NCBI GenBank assembly: GCA_021813085.1
Contig: JAKAMA010000098.1
Coordinates: 1 to 7,878 of the forward strand
Direction: 5' to 3'
Length of the DNA: 7,878 bases
From: Chloroflexota bacterium
Lineage (GTDB): Bacteria; Chloroflexota; Dehalococcoidia; DSTF01; JACRBR01
A program made the position numbers and the translations under genes. The notes beneath the pieces are model-generated. The model had not been told where the DNA came from. It searched no databases and worked only from the letters and a program-made list of their open reading frames with translations. Position 1 is the first letter of the stretch, and every line of letters begins with the position of its first letter. This document shows, in pieces, positions 1 to 5,939 of the stretch.

Positions 1-1571
1 AGGCCGCGGATCTCGGCCTGGGGCGAGACGCGCATCGACGTGAAGAGCTTGTACACGCCGAACAGCGTCGCGGTGACGCCGAAGCCCCAGGCGAAGCACA
101 CGGCTACGCTGACGAGCTGCGCGCCGAGCTGGCCCGCGTCGCCGTAGAAGAGCCCGGTGACGTTGCCGCTGATGCCGTTCCAGCCTGCTCCGTAGGTGCC
201 ATCGGCGAAGAGACCGAGCGCGATGACGCCCCAGGCACCGTTCAGGCCGTGCACCGACACCGCGCCGCAGGGGTCGTCGACGTGCACGACGTGGTCGAAG
301 AACCAGACGCCGCCGCAGACGATGAAGCCGGCGATGAAGCCGATCAGCGCGGCCGCCCACGGCGAGACGAAGGCGCAGGGGGCCGTAATTGCGACCAGGC
401 CCGCGAGCATGCCGTTGCACGCCATCGAGATGTCGGGCTTGCCGTAGACCCAGGCGGTAAAGGCCATGGCCGCGGCGGCGCCGAACACCGAGGCCGTGAC
501 GGTGTTGACGATGATCACCGAGACGCGCAGGTCCGTCGCGCCGAGCGTCGAGCCGGGGTTGAACCCCATCCAGCCGAAGAGGAGGATGAACGTGCCCGTC
601 ACGACGAACGGCAGGCTGTGCCCCGGAATGGCGTTGGGCGACCCATCTTCGTTGAACTTGCCGATGCGTGGCCCGAGCAAGACGGCGAGCGCCAGCGCGG
701 CCCAGCCGCCGGTCGCGTGGACGACGCCGGAGCCCGCGAAGTCGACGGCGCCATGCCCCATGTTCAGCGTGTTGCCGATCTGCGAGAGCCAGCCTCCGCC
801 CCAAACCCAGTTGCCGTAGATGGGGTAGACGATACCGCCGATCAGCAGCTCGGCAAGGATGAACGTCTTGAAGTTGATGCGCTCGGCGATGGCGCCGACG
901 ATGATGTAGCCGGCCGTCTCCATGAAGACCACTTCAAAGAAGAAGAGCGCAAGGGCGCCCACGTCGTACGTGTGGCCGGACTGCAGGAAGAAGCCGCTCG
1001 CGCCAAACAGGCCCCAGTGCGTGCTGCTGACGTGGATCAGGTGGCCGAGCACCATCGCGCCGCCGAGGTTGCCCGGCGCCGCGTTGATCGCGGCGCCCCC
1101 GAACTGGAATGCGAAGCCGATCGCCCAGTAGCCGATGAAGGCGATCACGAACGCGCCGAAGTTGAGCATCATCATGTGCCCGGCGTTCTTGGCGCGCGTG
1201 AGGCCTGTGGTGAGGAGCGCGAAGCCCGCCTGCATGAAGAGCACGAACGAGCCCATGATCAGCGTCCACGTGAAGTTGATGCCGACCTTGTTGTGGCCGA
1301 CCGCCGTCGCCAGTTGGCCAGGATCCTGTTTCGCGCACGATTGCACGGCCGCACCCGTGTCCGTCGGCGCGGGCGAGGCGTTCAATGCGCAGTTCGGATC
1401 GGTGAACGCGCTGCCGCCGTTGCCTGAGAACGTCGCGGCATCGGACGCGACACCTGTGCCCGTGCCGCTCGCGTCGCCGTGTGCGAACTTCGCGGCGACG
1501 AAGATCGCGATCAACGTGATCAGCGACAGCGCCACCAGCTTCTGCAACCCGGAGAATCTTGACCCGCCCAT
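1..1571 (-). CDS. amt: Ammonium transporter (Amt family), 3' end cut by window edge
   Basis: Inner-membrane ammonium channel of the Amt/Mep/Rh family. 523 full codons are visible and the frame is still open at the left edge. The pore residues of E. coli AmtB can be matched: the twin histidines are H285 (in DFAGSGVVHATGG) and H441 (in VSVHGLNGAWG), with D277 for D160, W257 for W148, F216 for F107, and F337 and S341 (GWMGFNPGS) for F215 and S219. The spacing H285-H441 (156) is close to the E. coli value (150). The visible C-terminus MRVSPQAEIRG resembles the cytoplasmic tail that contacts PII proteins, so perhaps 15-25 codons are missing. The N-terminus is long: a hydrophobic segment at about 11-27, then about 65 exported Gly/Ala/Ser-rich residues with C61 and C79, before the first conserved helix near residue 97. 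The ATG at 1571 has a strong GGAGGAGGAG Shine-Dalgarno. Family certain; ammonia flux versus sensing cannot be decided. Confidence 0.96.
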   Translation of the reverse strand, partial: MGGSRFSGLQKLVALSLITLIAIFVAAKFAHGDASGTGTGVASDAATFSGNGGSAFTDPNCALNASPAPTDTGAAVQSCAKQDPGQLATAVGHNKVGINFTWTLIMGSFVLFMQAGFALLTTGLTRAKNAGHMMMLNFGAFVIAFIGYWAIGFAFQFGGAAINAAPGNLGGAMVLGHLIHVSSTHWGLFGASGFFLQSGHTYDVGALALFFFEVVFMETAGYIIVGAIAERINFKTFILAELLIGGIVYPIYGNWVWGGGWLSQIGNTLNMGHGAVDFAGSGVVHATGGWAALALAVLLGPRIGKFNEDGSPNAIPGHSLPFVVTGTFILLFGWMGFNPGSTLGATDLRVSVIIVNTVTASVFGAAAAMAFTAWVYGKPDISMACNGMLAGLVAITAPCAFVSPWAAALIGFIAGFIVCGGVWFFDHVVHVDDPCGAVSVHGLNGAWGVIALGLFADGTYGAGWNGISGNVTGLFYGDAGQLGAQLVSVAVCFAWGFGVTATLFGVYKLFTSMRVSPQAEIRG

Positions 1572-1575
1572 GATG

Positions 1576-1585
1576 CTCCTCCTCC
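1576..1585 (-). promoter_or_regulatory. Ribosome binding site of amt
   Basis: On the minus strand GGAGGAGGAG precedes the ATG at 1571, leaving four bases (CATC) between. The AGGAGG core lies about six bases from the start. This is the best Shine-Dalgarno in the window and fixes the amt start despite the unusually long N-terminal extension. Confidence 0.85.
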
Positions 1586-1651
1586 GATCACCACACCGCC
1601 TCGGCGCGCGCGAGGCTGCCGTGCGTCTTGTGCAACATCCTCGCGGCCGCA

Positions 1652-1681
1652 CGTTACGGAGCCGTGACGGGGGCGTTACGG
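1652..1681 (-). promoter_or_regulatory. Three-site, 11-bp-phased direct repeat upstream of amt (putative operator)
   Basis: On the plus strand CGTTACGG (1652-1659), CGTGACGG (1663-1670) and CGTTACGG (1674-1681) start exactly 11 bp apart. Read toward amt this is GTAAC-N6-GTCAC-N6-GTAAC, ending about 80 bp before the start codon. Direct half-sites at 11-bp spacing are how OmpR/PhoB-family regulators bind. The actinobacterial nitrogen regulator GlnR, of that family, uses GTNAC-type half-sites with N6 spacing and controls amtB. That the same kind of protein acts here is inference. No clear -10/-35 or sigma-54 promoter could be placed beside it. Confidence 0.45.
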
Positions 1682-1726
1682 CAAGATTTCGTTGAGAAAG
1701 CCTCACGAAGTGCGGTGGGCGCGTCA

Positions 1727-1768
1727 GACGGCAGACAACGGACGGCAGACAACAGACGACAGATAGCA
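1727..1768. repeat. Heptanucleotide tandem repeat, six units (GACRRCA-like)
   Basis: Six consecutive 7-nt units on the plus strand read GACGGCA, GACAACG, GACGGCA, GACAACA, GACGACA, GATAGCA. The first two and the next two units form a near-exact 14-bp duplication. The tract lies between the acyltransferase and amt and has no coding potential. The same unit family recurs at 3586-3613 and, inverted, at 3631-3658, which indicates a dispersed repeat family rather than a local accident. Confidence 0.8.
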
Positions 1769-1792
1769 GAGCCCAGCACCGCTTGGGTTCTG
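1767..1792 (-). terminator. Possible terminator hairpin after the acyltransferase gene
   Basis: Twenty-two bases after the acyltransferase stop codon the minus-strand RNA can fold CAGAACCCA with TGGGCTCTG. That gives eight pairs and one A-C mismatch around an eight-base loop. The following RNA is moderately U-rich (GCUAUCUGUCGUCUG) but has no clean U run. The position, at the end of the epimerase-acyltransferase pair and before a separately regulated transporter, suits a terminator, but the structure is only moderately strong. Confidence 0.35.
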
Positions 1793-1814
1793 GTGGTGGC
1801 GGGCCGCGCGGCAG

Positions 1815-2387
1815 CTACTCGGCGATATCGGGCAGGTGGAACGGGCGGTCGCAGCGGTCGCAGTGGTACATGCGCGACCCGGCGCGCCGCAGCGGGCGGC
1901 CACAGACACAGGCCCAGCCGGCGATGCGCGCCGGGTTGCCGCGCACGATCGCCTGCTCGGGGACGTCCGCCGTCACCACCGAACCGGCGCCCACCATCGC
2001 CCAGGCGCCGATGCGGACGCCGGGCAGCACGACGGCGCCGGCGCCCACCGAGGCCCCGTGCTGTACCAGCGAGCGCTCGACCGTCCAGTCCTCATCGGTC
2101 TTGAGCGAGCCGTCGGGGTTGACGGCGCGCGGGAAGCGGTCGTTGGCAAAGACAGCGTGCGGGCCGATGAAGACGCCGTCTTCGAGCGTCACGCCGTGGA
2201 AGAGCGAGGCGCGATTCTCGATCTTGCAGCGGTCGCCGACGACGACGTCTTCGCCGATGTACACACCCTTGCCGAGGATGCAGTCGGCGCCGACGCGCGC
2301 CCGCTCGCGCACCTGCGCCTCGTGCCAGATACGGGTGCGCTCGCCGATCTGCGCGTGAGGCGAGACGTCGGCGGTCGGGTGGATCAT
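1815..2387 (-). CDS. Sugar N-acyltransferase, left-handed beta-helix, WbpD/WlbB type, with C-terminal zinc ribbon
   Basis: A 190-residue cytoplasmic enzyme that probably transfers an acetyl group from acetyl-CoA to the amine of a nucleotide-linked amino sugar. Residues 1-150 are hexapeptide repeats of a left-handed beta-helix (ADVSPHAQIGERTRI, VGADCILGKGVYIGEDVVVG, GASVGAGAVVLPGVRIG). VFANDRFPRA at 79-88 corresponds to the conserved F-x-N-D-x-x-P motif; the Asn (N82) is implicated in catalysis in WlbB, as I recall. GNPARIAGW follows at 150-158. The tail carries C160, C162, C176 and C179 (CxC-x13-CxxC), a probable zinc ribbon seen in part of this family. The ATG at 2387 overlaps the epimerase stop (ATGA), implying coupled translation; a GGAGG lies 13 bases upstream, rather far. 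An open frame extends upstream to 2546, but it runs into epimerase coding sequence and is Arg-rich, so it is rejected as the start. The substrate could be a 3- or 4-amino sugar; the sequence does not say which. Confidence 0.9.
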   Translation of the reverse strand: MIHPTADVSPHAQIGERTRIWHEAQVRERARVGADCILGKGVYIGEDVVVGDRCKIENRASLFHGVTLEDGVFIGPHAVFANDRFPRAVNPDGSLKTDEDWTVERSLVQHGASVGAGAVVLPGVRIGAWAMVGAGSVVTADVPEQAIVRGNPARIAGWACVCGRPLRRAGSRMYHCDRCDRPFHLPDIAE

Positions 2388-3520
2388 GTTGGTTCGAGGG
2401 CCTCCACCATGCGCTCGGCGGCGTGGCCGTCGCCGAAGACGCGCGGCGGCTCGCCGGACGGCCGGGCCCGCCGCGCCGCAGCCAGTATACGCTCGGGGTC
2501 GGCGCCGGCGAGCACGTTCCACCCCCCTTCGAGCGTCTCCACCCACTCGGTCTCGTCGCGCAGCGTGACGCAGGGCACACCGAGCAGGTACGCCTCCTTC
2601 TGCACGCCGCCGGAGTCGGTCAGCACCATCCGCGCGTGCTGCTGCAACGCGAGCATGTCGAGGTAGCCGACCGGGTCGATGACGCGCACGGCCGCATCGA
2701 CTTCGATGTCGGTGTGCGCGAGCGCGGCGCGGGTGCGCGGGTGCAGCGGCAGCACGACGGGCTCCCGCAGCATCGCCAGCGCGTCGACGATCCGCTCGAG
2801 GCGCGCCGGGTCGTCGGTGTTGGCGGCGCGGTGCACGGTGGCGAGCGCGTATCCGCCCGGACGCAGTGCCAGCTCTTCGAGCACGCGCGACTTCGCCGCG
2901 GCGAGCGGGGCGTGCGAGCGCAGGGCGTCGTACATGATGTCGCCGGTCAGGTAGATGGCGCCGCGGGCGGCCGCGCCAGATCCGGCGGCTGGAGGGTGGA
3001 GGGAGGAGGGTGGCGGCGGCGTCTCGAGGGCGGGAGGCGGGAGGGCGTGGCCTTCGCGCAGCAGGTTGTCGACGGCGGTCCGCGTCGGCGCGAAGAGGTA
3101 CGCCGAGAGGCTGTCCGCGACGATGCGGTTGACCTCCTCCGGCATCTCGCGCACGAAGCTGCGCAGGCCCGCCTCGACGTGCGCGACCGGGATGCGAAGC
3201 TTGGCGGCCGCCAGCGCGCCCGCGAGCGTGCTGTTGGTGTCGCCGTAGACGACGACGGCGTCCGGCGCCTCGCGGCGCATCACGTCCTCGAGCCGCTCGA
3301 GCATCTGCGCCGTCTGGCGGCCGTGCGGGCCGGAGCCGACGCCCAGGTGGTGGTCGGGGCGCGGCAGCGCCAGCTCGTCGAAGAACACGTCCGACATCGC
3401 CGCGTCATAGTGCTGGCCGGTGTGGACCAGCACTTCGGTGTGCCGGCGCCGGGCGACGCGCGAGAACGCGGCCGCCTTGATGAACTGCGGGCGCGCGCCC
3501 ACGACGGTGAGGAGCTTCAT
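2384..3520 (-). CDS. wecB: UDP-N-acetylglucosamine 2-epimerase (non-hydrolysing, WecB family)
   Basis: A 378-residue cytoplasmic enzyme of the GT-B-like epimerase fold that interconverts UDP-GlcNAc and UDP-ManNAc. A WbpI-like role on a modified UDP-sugar is also possible in this context. It opens with the typical MKLLTVVGARPQFIKAA. The E. coli catalytic residues D95, E117, E131 and H213 match D94 (GDTNST), E116 (HVEAGLR), E129 (PEEVNR) and H230 (TVHRAANTDD). The UDP-binding TDSGGVQKEA is at 301-310, followed by RDETEWVET. The E-to-H spacing is 101, against 82 in E. coli, because of a Pro/Ala-rich insert at about 160-186 that contains a heptad repeat. The ATG at 3520 was chosen over a GTG at 3544 because the family begins at MKLL; no good Shine-Dalgarno is visible for either. 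The 3' end overlaps the acyltransferase start by four bases. Confidence 0.94.
   Translation of the reverse strand: MKLLTVVGARPQFIKAAAFSRVARRRHTEVLVHTGQHYDAAMSDVFFDELALPRPDHHLGVGSGPHGRQTAQMLERLEDVMRREAPDAVVVYGDTNSTLAGALAAAKLRIPVAHVEAGLRSFVREMPEEVNRIVADSLSAYLFAPTRTAVDNLLREGHALPPPALETPPPPSSLHPPAAGSGAAARGAIYLTGDIMYDALRSHAPLAAAKSRVLEELALRPGGYALATVHRAANTDDPARLERIVDALAMLREPVVLPLHPRTRAALAHTDIEVDAAVRVIDPVGYLDMLALQQHARMVLTDSGGVQKEAYLLGVPCVTLRDETEWVETLEGGWNVLAGADPERILAAARRARPSGEPPRVFGDGHAAERMVEALEPT
2987..3014. repeat. Heptanucleotide tandem repeat inside the epimerase gene
   Basis: Four 7-nt units on the plus strand read GGCTGGA, GGGTGGA, GGGAGGA, GGGTGGC. They encode residues 169-178 of the epimerase (PPPSSLHPPA) on the opposite strand. 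Because seven is not a multiple of three, the units are read in shifting frames. The tract sits within a Pro/Ala-rich stretch absent from typical WecB proteins. The G-runs make the template strand a possible G-quadruplex former. Confidence 0.75.
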
Positions 3521-3585
3521 GAGTGCGAGCGCGGCGCTGTGCACGCGCGGCGAGCGTCGGCCGGAGTGTACGCACGAGGATCGTC

Positions 3586-3658
3586 AACAACAGACAACAC
3601 ACAACAGACAACAGAGCCGCAAGGCCCCGTTGCCGTCTGTCGTCTGTTGTCTGTTGTT
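3586..3658 (-). repeat. Long inverted repeat built of heptads, between the dehydratase and epimerase genes
   Basis: The left arm, 3586-3613, is four 7-nt units (AACAACA, GACAACA, CACAACA, GACAACA). The right arm, 3631-3658, is four units (TGCCGTC, TGTCGTC, TGTTGTC, TGTTGTT). The outer 14 bases pair perfectly and 24 of 28 overall; the loop is 17 bases. In minus-strand RNA, the transcribed sense, three of the four mismatches become G-U wobbles and only one G-G remains. The hairpin starts 19 bases after the dehydratase stop and ends about 65 bases before the epimerase ATG. It could act as a terminator, attenuator or 3'-end stabiliser; there is no U-run directly after it. Confidence 0.8.
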
Positions 3659-3677
3659 CCCCGATGACAGCGGTGGA

Positions 3678-5594
3678 TCATGTGCCGGGATCAGAGCTCG
3701 CCCGCGCGTCGCGGACATCGACGCGCTGCGCCGGTTCCTCGCCGGTGTCACGCAGGTCGATGCGCGCCAGGGCGTGGAGGCGCGCGGCGATCTCCTCGCG
3801 GGAGCGTGGCAGGTTGTTCGCGAGCTCGTTGATCTTGCCGACGAGCTCGTCGTGCGCCACCGTCGTGCGCCCCTCGGTCAGGTAGATCTTGGGATGGTGG
3901 GTGTGGAGCAGCCTCTCGGACGCGCCGACCAGCTCCTCGTGCAGCTTCTCGCCCGGGCGCATGCCGGTGTAGACGACCTGGATATCGCGGCCTGGCACCA
4001 GTCCCTTGAGCCGGATCATCTTCTCCGCCAGGTCGGCGGTCCGGATCTTCTCGCCCATGTCGAGCAGGAAGATCTGGCCCTGATCGGCGAACGAGGCGGC
4101 CTGGATGACCAGCGACGCCGCCTCATCGACCGACATGTAGTAGCGCGTGGTCTCCGGATCGGTGAGCAGCACCGGCCCGCCGCGCTCGATCTGCCGCAGG
4201 AAGAGGGGCACGACGCTGCCGCGGCTGCCCATCACGTTGCCGAAGCGCACGGCCGCGAAGGCGGTCTTGCTGTCCTGCCCGAGCGCGGTGACGAGCAGCT
4301 CGCCGATGCGCTTCGTCGCGCCGTACACGTTGTCCGGGTTCACCGCCTTGTCCGTCGAGACGAAGACGACCTTGCGCGCGCCGGCGTCGCTCGCGCCGGC
4401 GAAGACGTTGAGCGTGCCGACGACGTTGACGCGCAGCGCGGCGTCCGGATGGTCTTCCATCACGGGGATGTGCTTGTACGCCGCGGCGTGAAACACGACG
4501 TGCGGCCGCGCCTGCGCGAAGACCGCGTCGACCTGCCCGCGCTCCGACACGTCACAGAGCCAGATGCGGATATCGGTCCGCGACTCGTCGGATTCGAGGT
4601 CACGCTGGAGGTCGTACAGGCCGGTCTCGTTGACGTCGAGCAGGTGCAGTTCGGCCGGGCCGAACGCCATCACCTGGCGCGCCAGCTCGGCGGCGATATA
4701 GCCCGCGGCGCCCGTGATCAGCACCGACTTGCCGTGCAGCGTCGCGGCGCACATCTCCGCGTCGATGTCCACCTGCGCGCGGCCGAGCAGGTCGTCGACG
4801 GTCACCTCGCGGAGCTGTGCCGCCGCCGGCGCATCGCGGACCAGGTCGCGCAGCCCCGGCACGGTGCGGACGGGCACGCCGGCGGTCTGGCAGATACCGA
4901 CGACCTCGCGGATCACGGCACCGCCGGCGGACGGGATGGCCAGCGCGATCAGGTCGACGCGACGGCTCCGGCAGACGTCCGGGATGTCGTGCCGGCCGCC
5001 GCGCACGGTGACGGCGTGGATGCGGACGCCGCGGAGGCGCCGGTCGTCATCGATGAAGCCGACGGGCCGGTACTGCCACTGCGGATTCTGGAGGAACTCC
5101 CGCGCCAGGAGCTGGCCGGTGTGGCCGGCGCCGACGATCAGCACGTTCTTGACGCCGATGTCGTAGCCGGAGAACGGGTTGCGCGAGGACCACAGCCGCG
5201 GCCAGAACTTGATGCCGCCCATCGCGATCAGGATCAGCGCCGGCGCCACCACGTTGACCGTCAGCGGGATATGGCGTGGGCTCAGGAAGGCGTTGATGGC
5301 GAAGAGGAAGATCGACACGACGCCGATCGAGAGGGCGAGGTTGAACGCATCGACGATGCCGGCGTACTTCCACGATGTGCGGTAGATGCGGAAGAGGACG
5401 TTACCGAGCACATACGCGGCGGCGATGACCGGCGCGGCGTAGGTGAAGAAGTGGATCGAGCGGTCCGGCACGTTGCCATCGAACCGGAGGGCGAGGGCGG
5501 CCGTATAGGCGGCGATGACGACGGCGGCATCGAGCAGGACCAGCGGCACGAGCCGGAGCGTCGTCCGGAAGCCAGCCCACCGCGGGGAGGTCAT
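3678..5594 (-). CDS. Membrane-anchored NDP-HexNAc 4,6-dehydratase (WbpM/PglF/CapD class)
   Basis: A 638-residue inner-membrane protein whose cytoplasmic part probably converts UDP-GlcNAc to the 4-keto-6-deoxy sugar, the entry step to 6-deoxy amino sugars. Four hydrophobic segments lie at about 15-37, 49-69, 83-103 and 112-127. A first Rossmann-like domain follows with GAGHTG at 155-160. The catalytic extended-SDR domain begins at TGAAGYIA (294-301) and continues with HAAAYKHIPVMED, STDKAVNP (413-420), YGATK (424-428) and RFGNVMGSRGSVVPLF. GMRPGEKLHEEL at 544-555 is typical of the class. Two details are unusual: the third glycine of TGxxGxxG is Ala (A301), and the catalytic tyrosine is present (Y424), where characterised long WbpM/PglF proteins carry Met. 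The ATG at 5594 was chosen over an in-frame start at 5666, because those 24 extra residues are Arg/Gly-rich and fall within spacer repeats; no strong Shine-Dalgarno is seen. Product stereochemistry cannot be told. Confidence 0.93.
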   Translation of the reverse strand: MTSPRWAGFRTTLRLVPLVLLDAAVVIAAYTAALALRFDGNVPDRSIHFFTYAAPVIAAAYVLGNVLFRIYRTSWKYAGIVDAFNLALSIGVVSIFLFAINAFLSPRHIPLTVNVVAPALILIAMGGIKFWPRLWSSRNPFSGYDIGVKNVLIVGAGHTGQLLAREFLQNPQWQYRPVGFIDDDRRLRGVRIHAVTVRGGRHDIPDVCRSRRVDLIALAIPSAGGAVIREVVGICQTAGVPVRTVPGLRDLVRDAPAAAQLREVTVDDLLGRAQVDIDAEMCAATLHGKSVLITGAAGYIAAELARQVMAFGPAELHLLDVNETGLYDLQRDLESDESRTDIRIWLCDVSERGQVDAVFAQARPHVVFHAAAYKHIPVMEDHPDAALRVNVVGTLNVFAGASDAGARKVVFVSTDKAVNPDNVYGATKRIGELLVTALGQDSKTAFAAVRFGNVMGSRGSVVPLFLRQIERGGPVLLTDPETTRYYMSVDEAASLVIQAASFADQGQIFLLDMGEKIRTADLAEKMIRLKGLVPGRDIQVVYTGMRPGEKLHEELVGASERLLHTHHPKIYLTEGRTTVAHDELVGKINELANNLPRSREEIAARLHALARIDLRDTGEEPAQRVDVRDARASSDPGT

Positions 5595-5656
5595 ACGGCG
5601 GCCACCGTCAGCACGGTTGGACCTGCCTTGAACAGAGATTCGCCCACAGGCCGGGC

Positions 5657-5684
5657 ACTGGGACATGGAACGTGGAAGCTGGAC
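5657..5684. repeat. Heptanucleotide tandem repeat, four units (NNTGGRA-like)
   Basis: Consecutive 7-nt units on the plus strand read ACTGGGA, CATGGAA, CGTGGAA, GCTGGAC. They share the core TGGRA with two variable leading bases; the last unit ends in C. The tract is 63 bases upstream of the preferred dehydratase start and is one reason for rejecting the longer reading frame from 5666. Confidence 0.7.
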
Positions 5685-5714
5685 GGCGCGTATCGGGCTA
5701 TTGGCGTGTGATTC

Positions 5715-5813
5715 GCGCGGGCCGAAGGCCCGCGCTCCGGGTCAGGGCGGAGCTGAAGCTCCGCGGCTACGTGTTCTGCGCGCGGCTCGCGCGGGTGGCT
5801 GTTCATCCCACCC
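5715..5813. repeat. Cluster of four adjacent GC-rich hairpins
   Basis: Four inverted repeats follow each other: GCGCGGGCC-GAA-GGCCCGCGC (5715-5735, 9 bp), GCGGAGC-TGAA-GCTCCGC (5747-5764, 7 bp), CGCGCG-GCT-CGCGCG (5779-5793, 6 bp) and GGGTGG with CCACCC (5793-5813, 6 bp, nine-base loop). The first two have the look of dispersed intergenic palindromes that I recall from Acidobacteriota genomes; that link is from memory. They could form structured RNA between the transferase and dehydratase genes, but no function is shown. Confidence 0.75.
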
Positions 5814-5939
5814 GTGGCATGGACATGCGCGCGACAGGGAAGCGGGCGCTGGAGGGGCGGCGTTGGGTGCGGGGTGCTCTGCGTGACGTCGCCTCCGTGC
5901 CGGTGGACACGGCGCCGCTGACCGGCGCGACGACGTGGT

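Larger units (their letters stand above)
5595..5939. other. 345-bp spacer without a credible gene
   Basis: This lies between the phosphoglycosyl transferase stop and the dehydratase start. It holds a run of hairpins (5715-5813) and a four-unit heptad repeat (5657-5684). A minus-strand open frame crosses it (5962-5591), but its product is rich in Arg, Pro and His and starts inside the upstream gene, so it looks non-coding. Another weak inverted repeat (GCCGGT 5899-5904 with ACCGGC 5921-5926) lies about 14 bases after the transferase stop, without a U-run. I found no JUMPstart/ops element and no convincing promoter, though one for the dehydratase is plausible here. Confidence 0.6.

Noticed and set aside
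249..1427. A 392-codon plus-strand open frame opposite amt
   Set aside because: Its product is a low-complexity Arg/Asp/Glu-rich chain, and the minus strand encodes an unmistakable ammonium transporter throughout.
1572..1814. A sigma-54 promoter for amt
   Set aside because: GG and GC dinucleotides near GTTGCAC and in CACGGCTCCGTAACGTGC were tested, but the gaps are 13 and 11 bases rather than the required 10, and the flanking consensus is poor.
3586..3658. A CRISPR array
   Set aside because: The units are 7 nt with no spacers, and the second half is inverted. This is a simple tandem repeat arranged as a hairpin.
2423..3667. A 414-codon plus-strand open frame opposite the epimerase
   Set aside because: It is Arg/Val/Gly-rich without motifs, while the other strand carries all WecB catalytic residues.
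5595..5666. A dehydratase start at 5666, adding 24 residues
   Set aside because: The added residues are Arg/Gly-rich, lie over the heptad repeat, and precede MTSPRWAGFR, which fits the usual short cytoplasmic leader before the first membrane segment.
3420..5711. A 763-codon plus-strand open frame opposite the dehydratase and beyond
   Set aside because: It is rich in Arg, Asp, Val and His, with no domain or motif. Its length follows from the near absence of stop codons opposite a GC-rich gene with a clear identity on the other strand.
5595..5939. JUMPstart/ops antitermination element upstream of the dehydratase
   Set aside because: No GGCGGTAGC-like core was found on the minus strand in this spacer.
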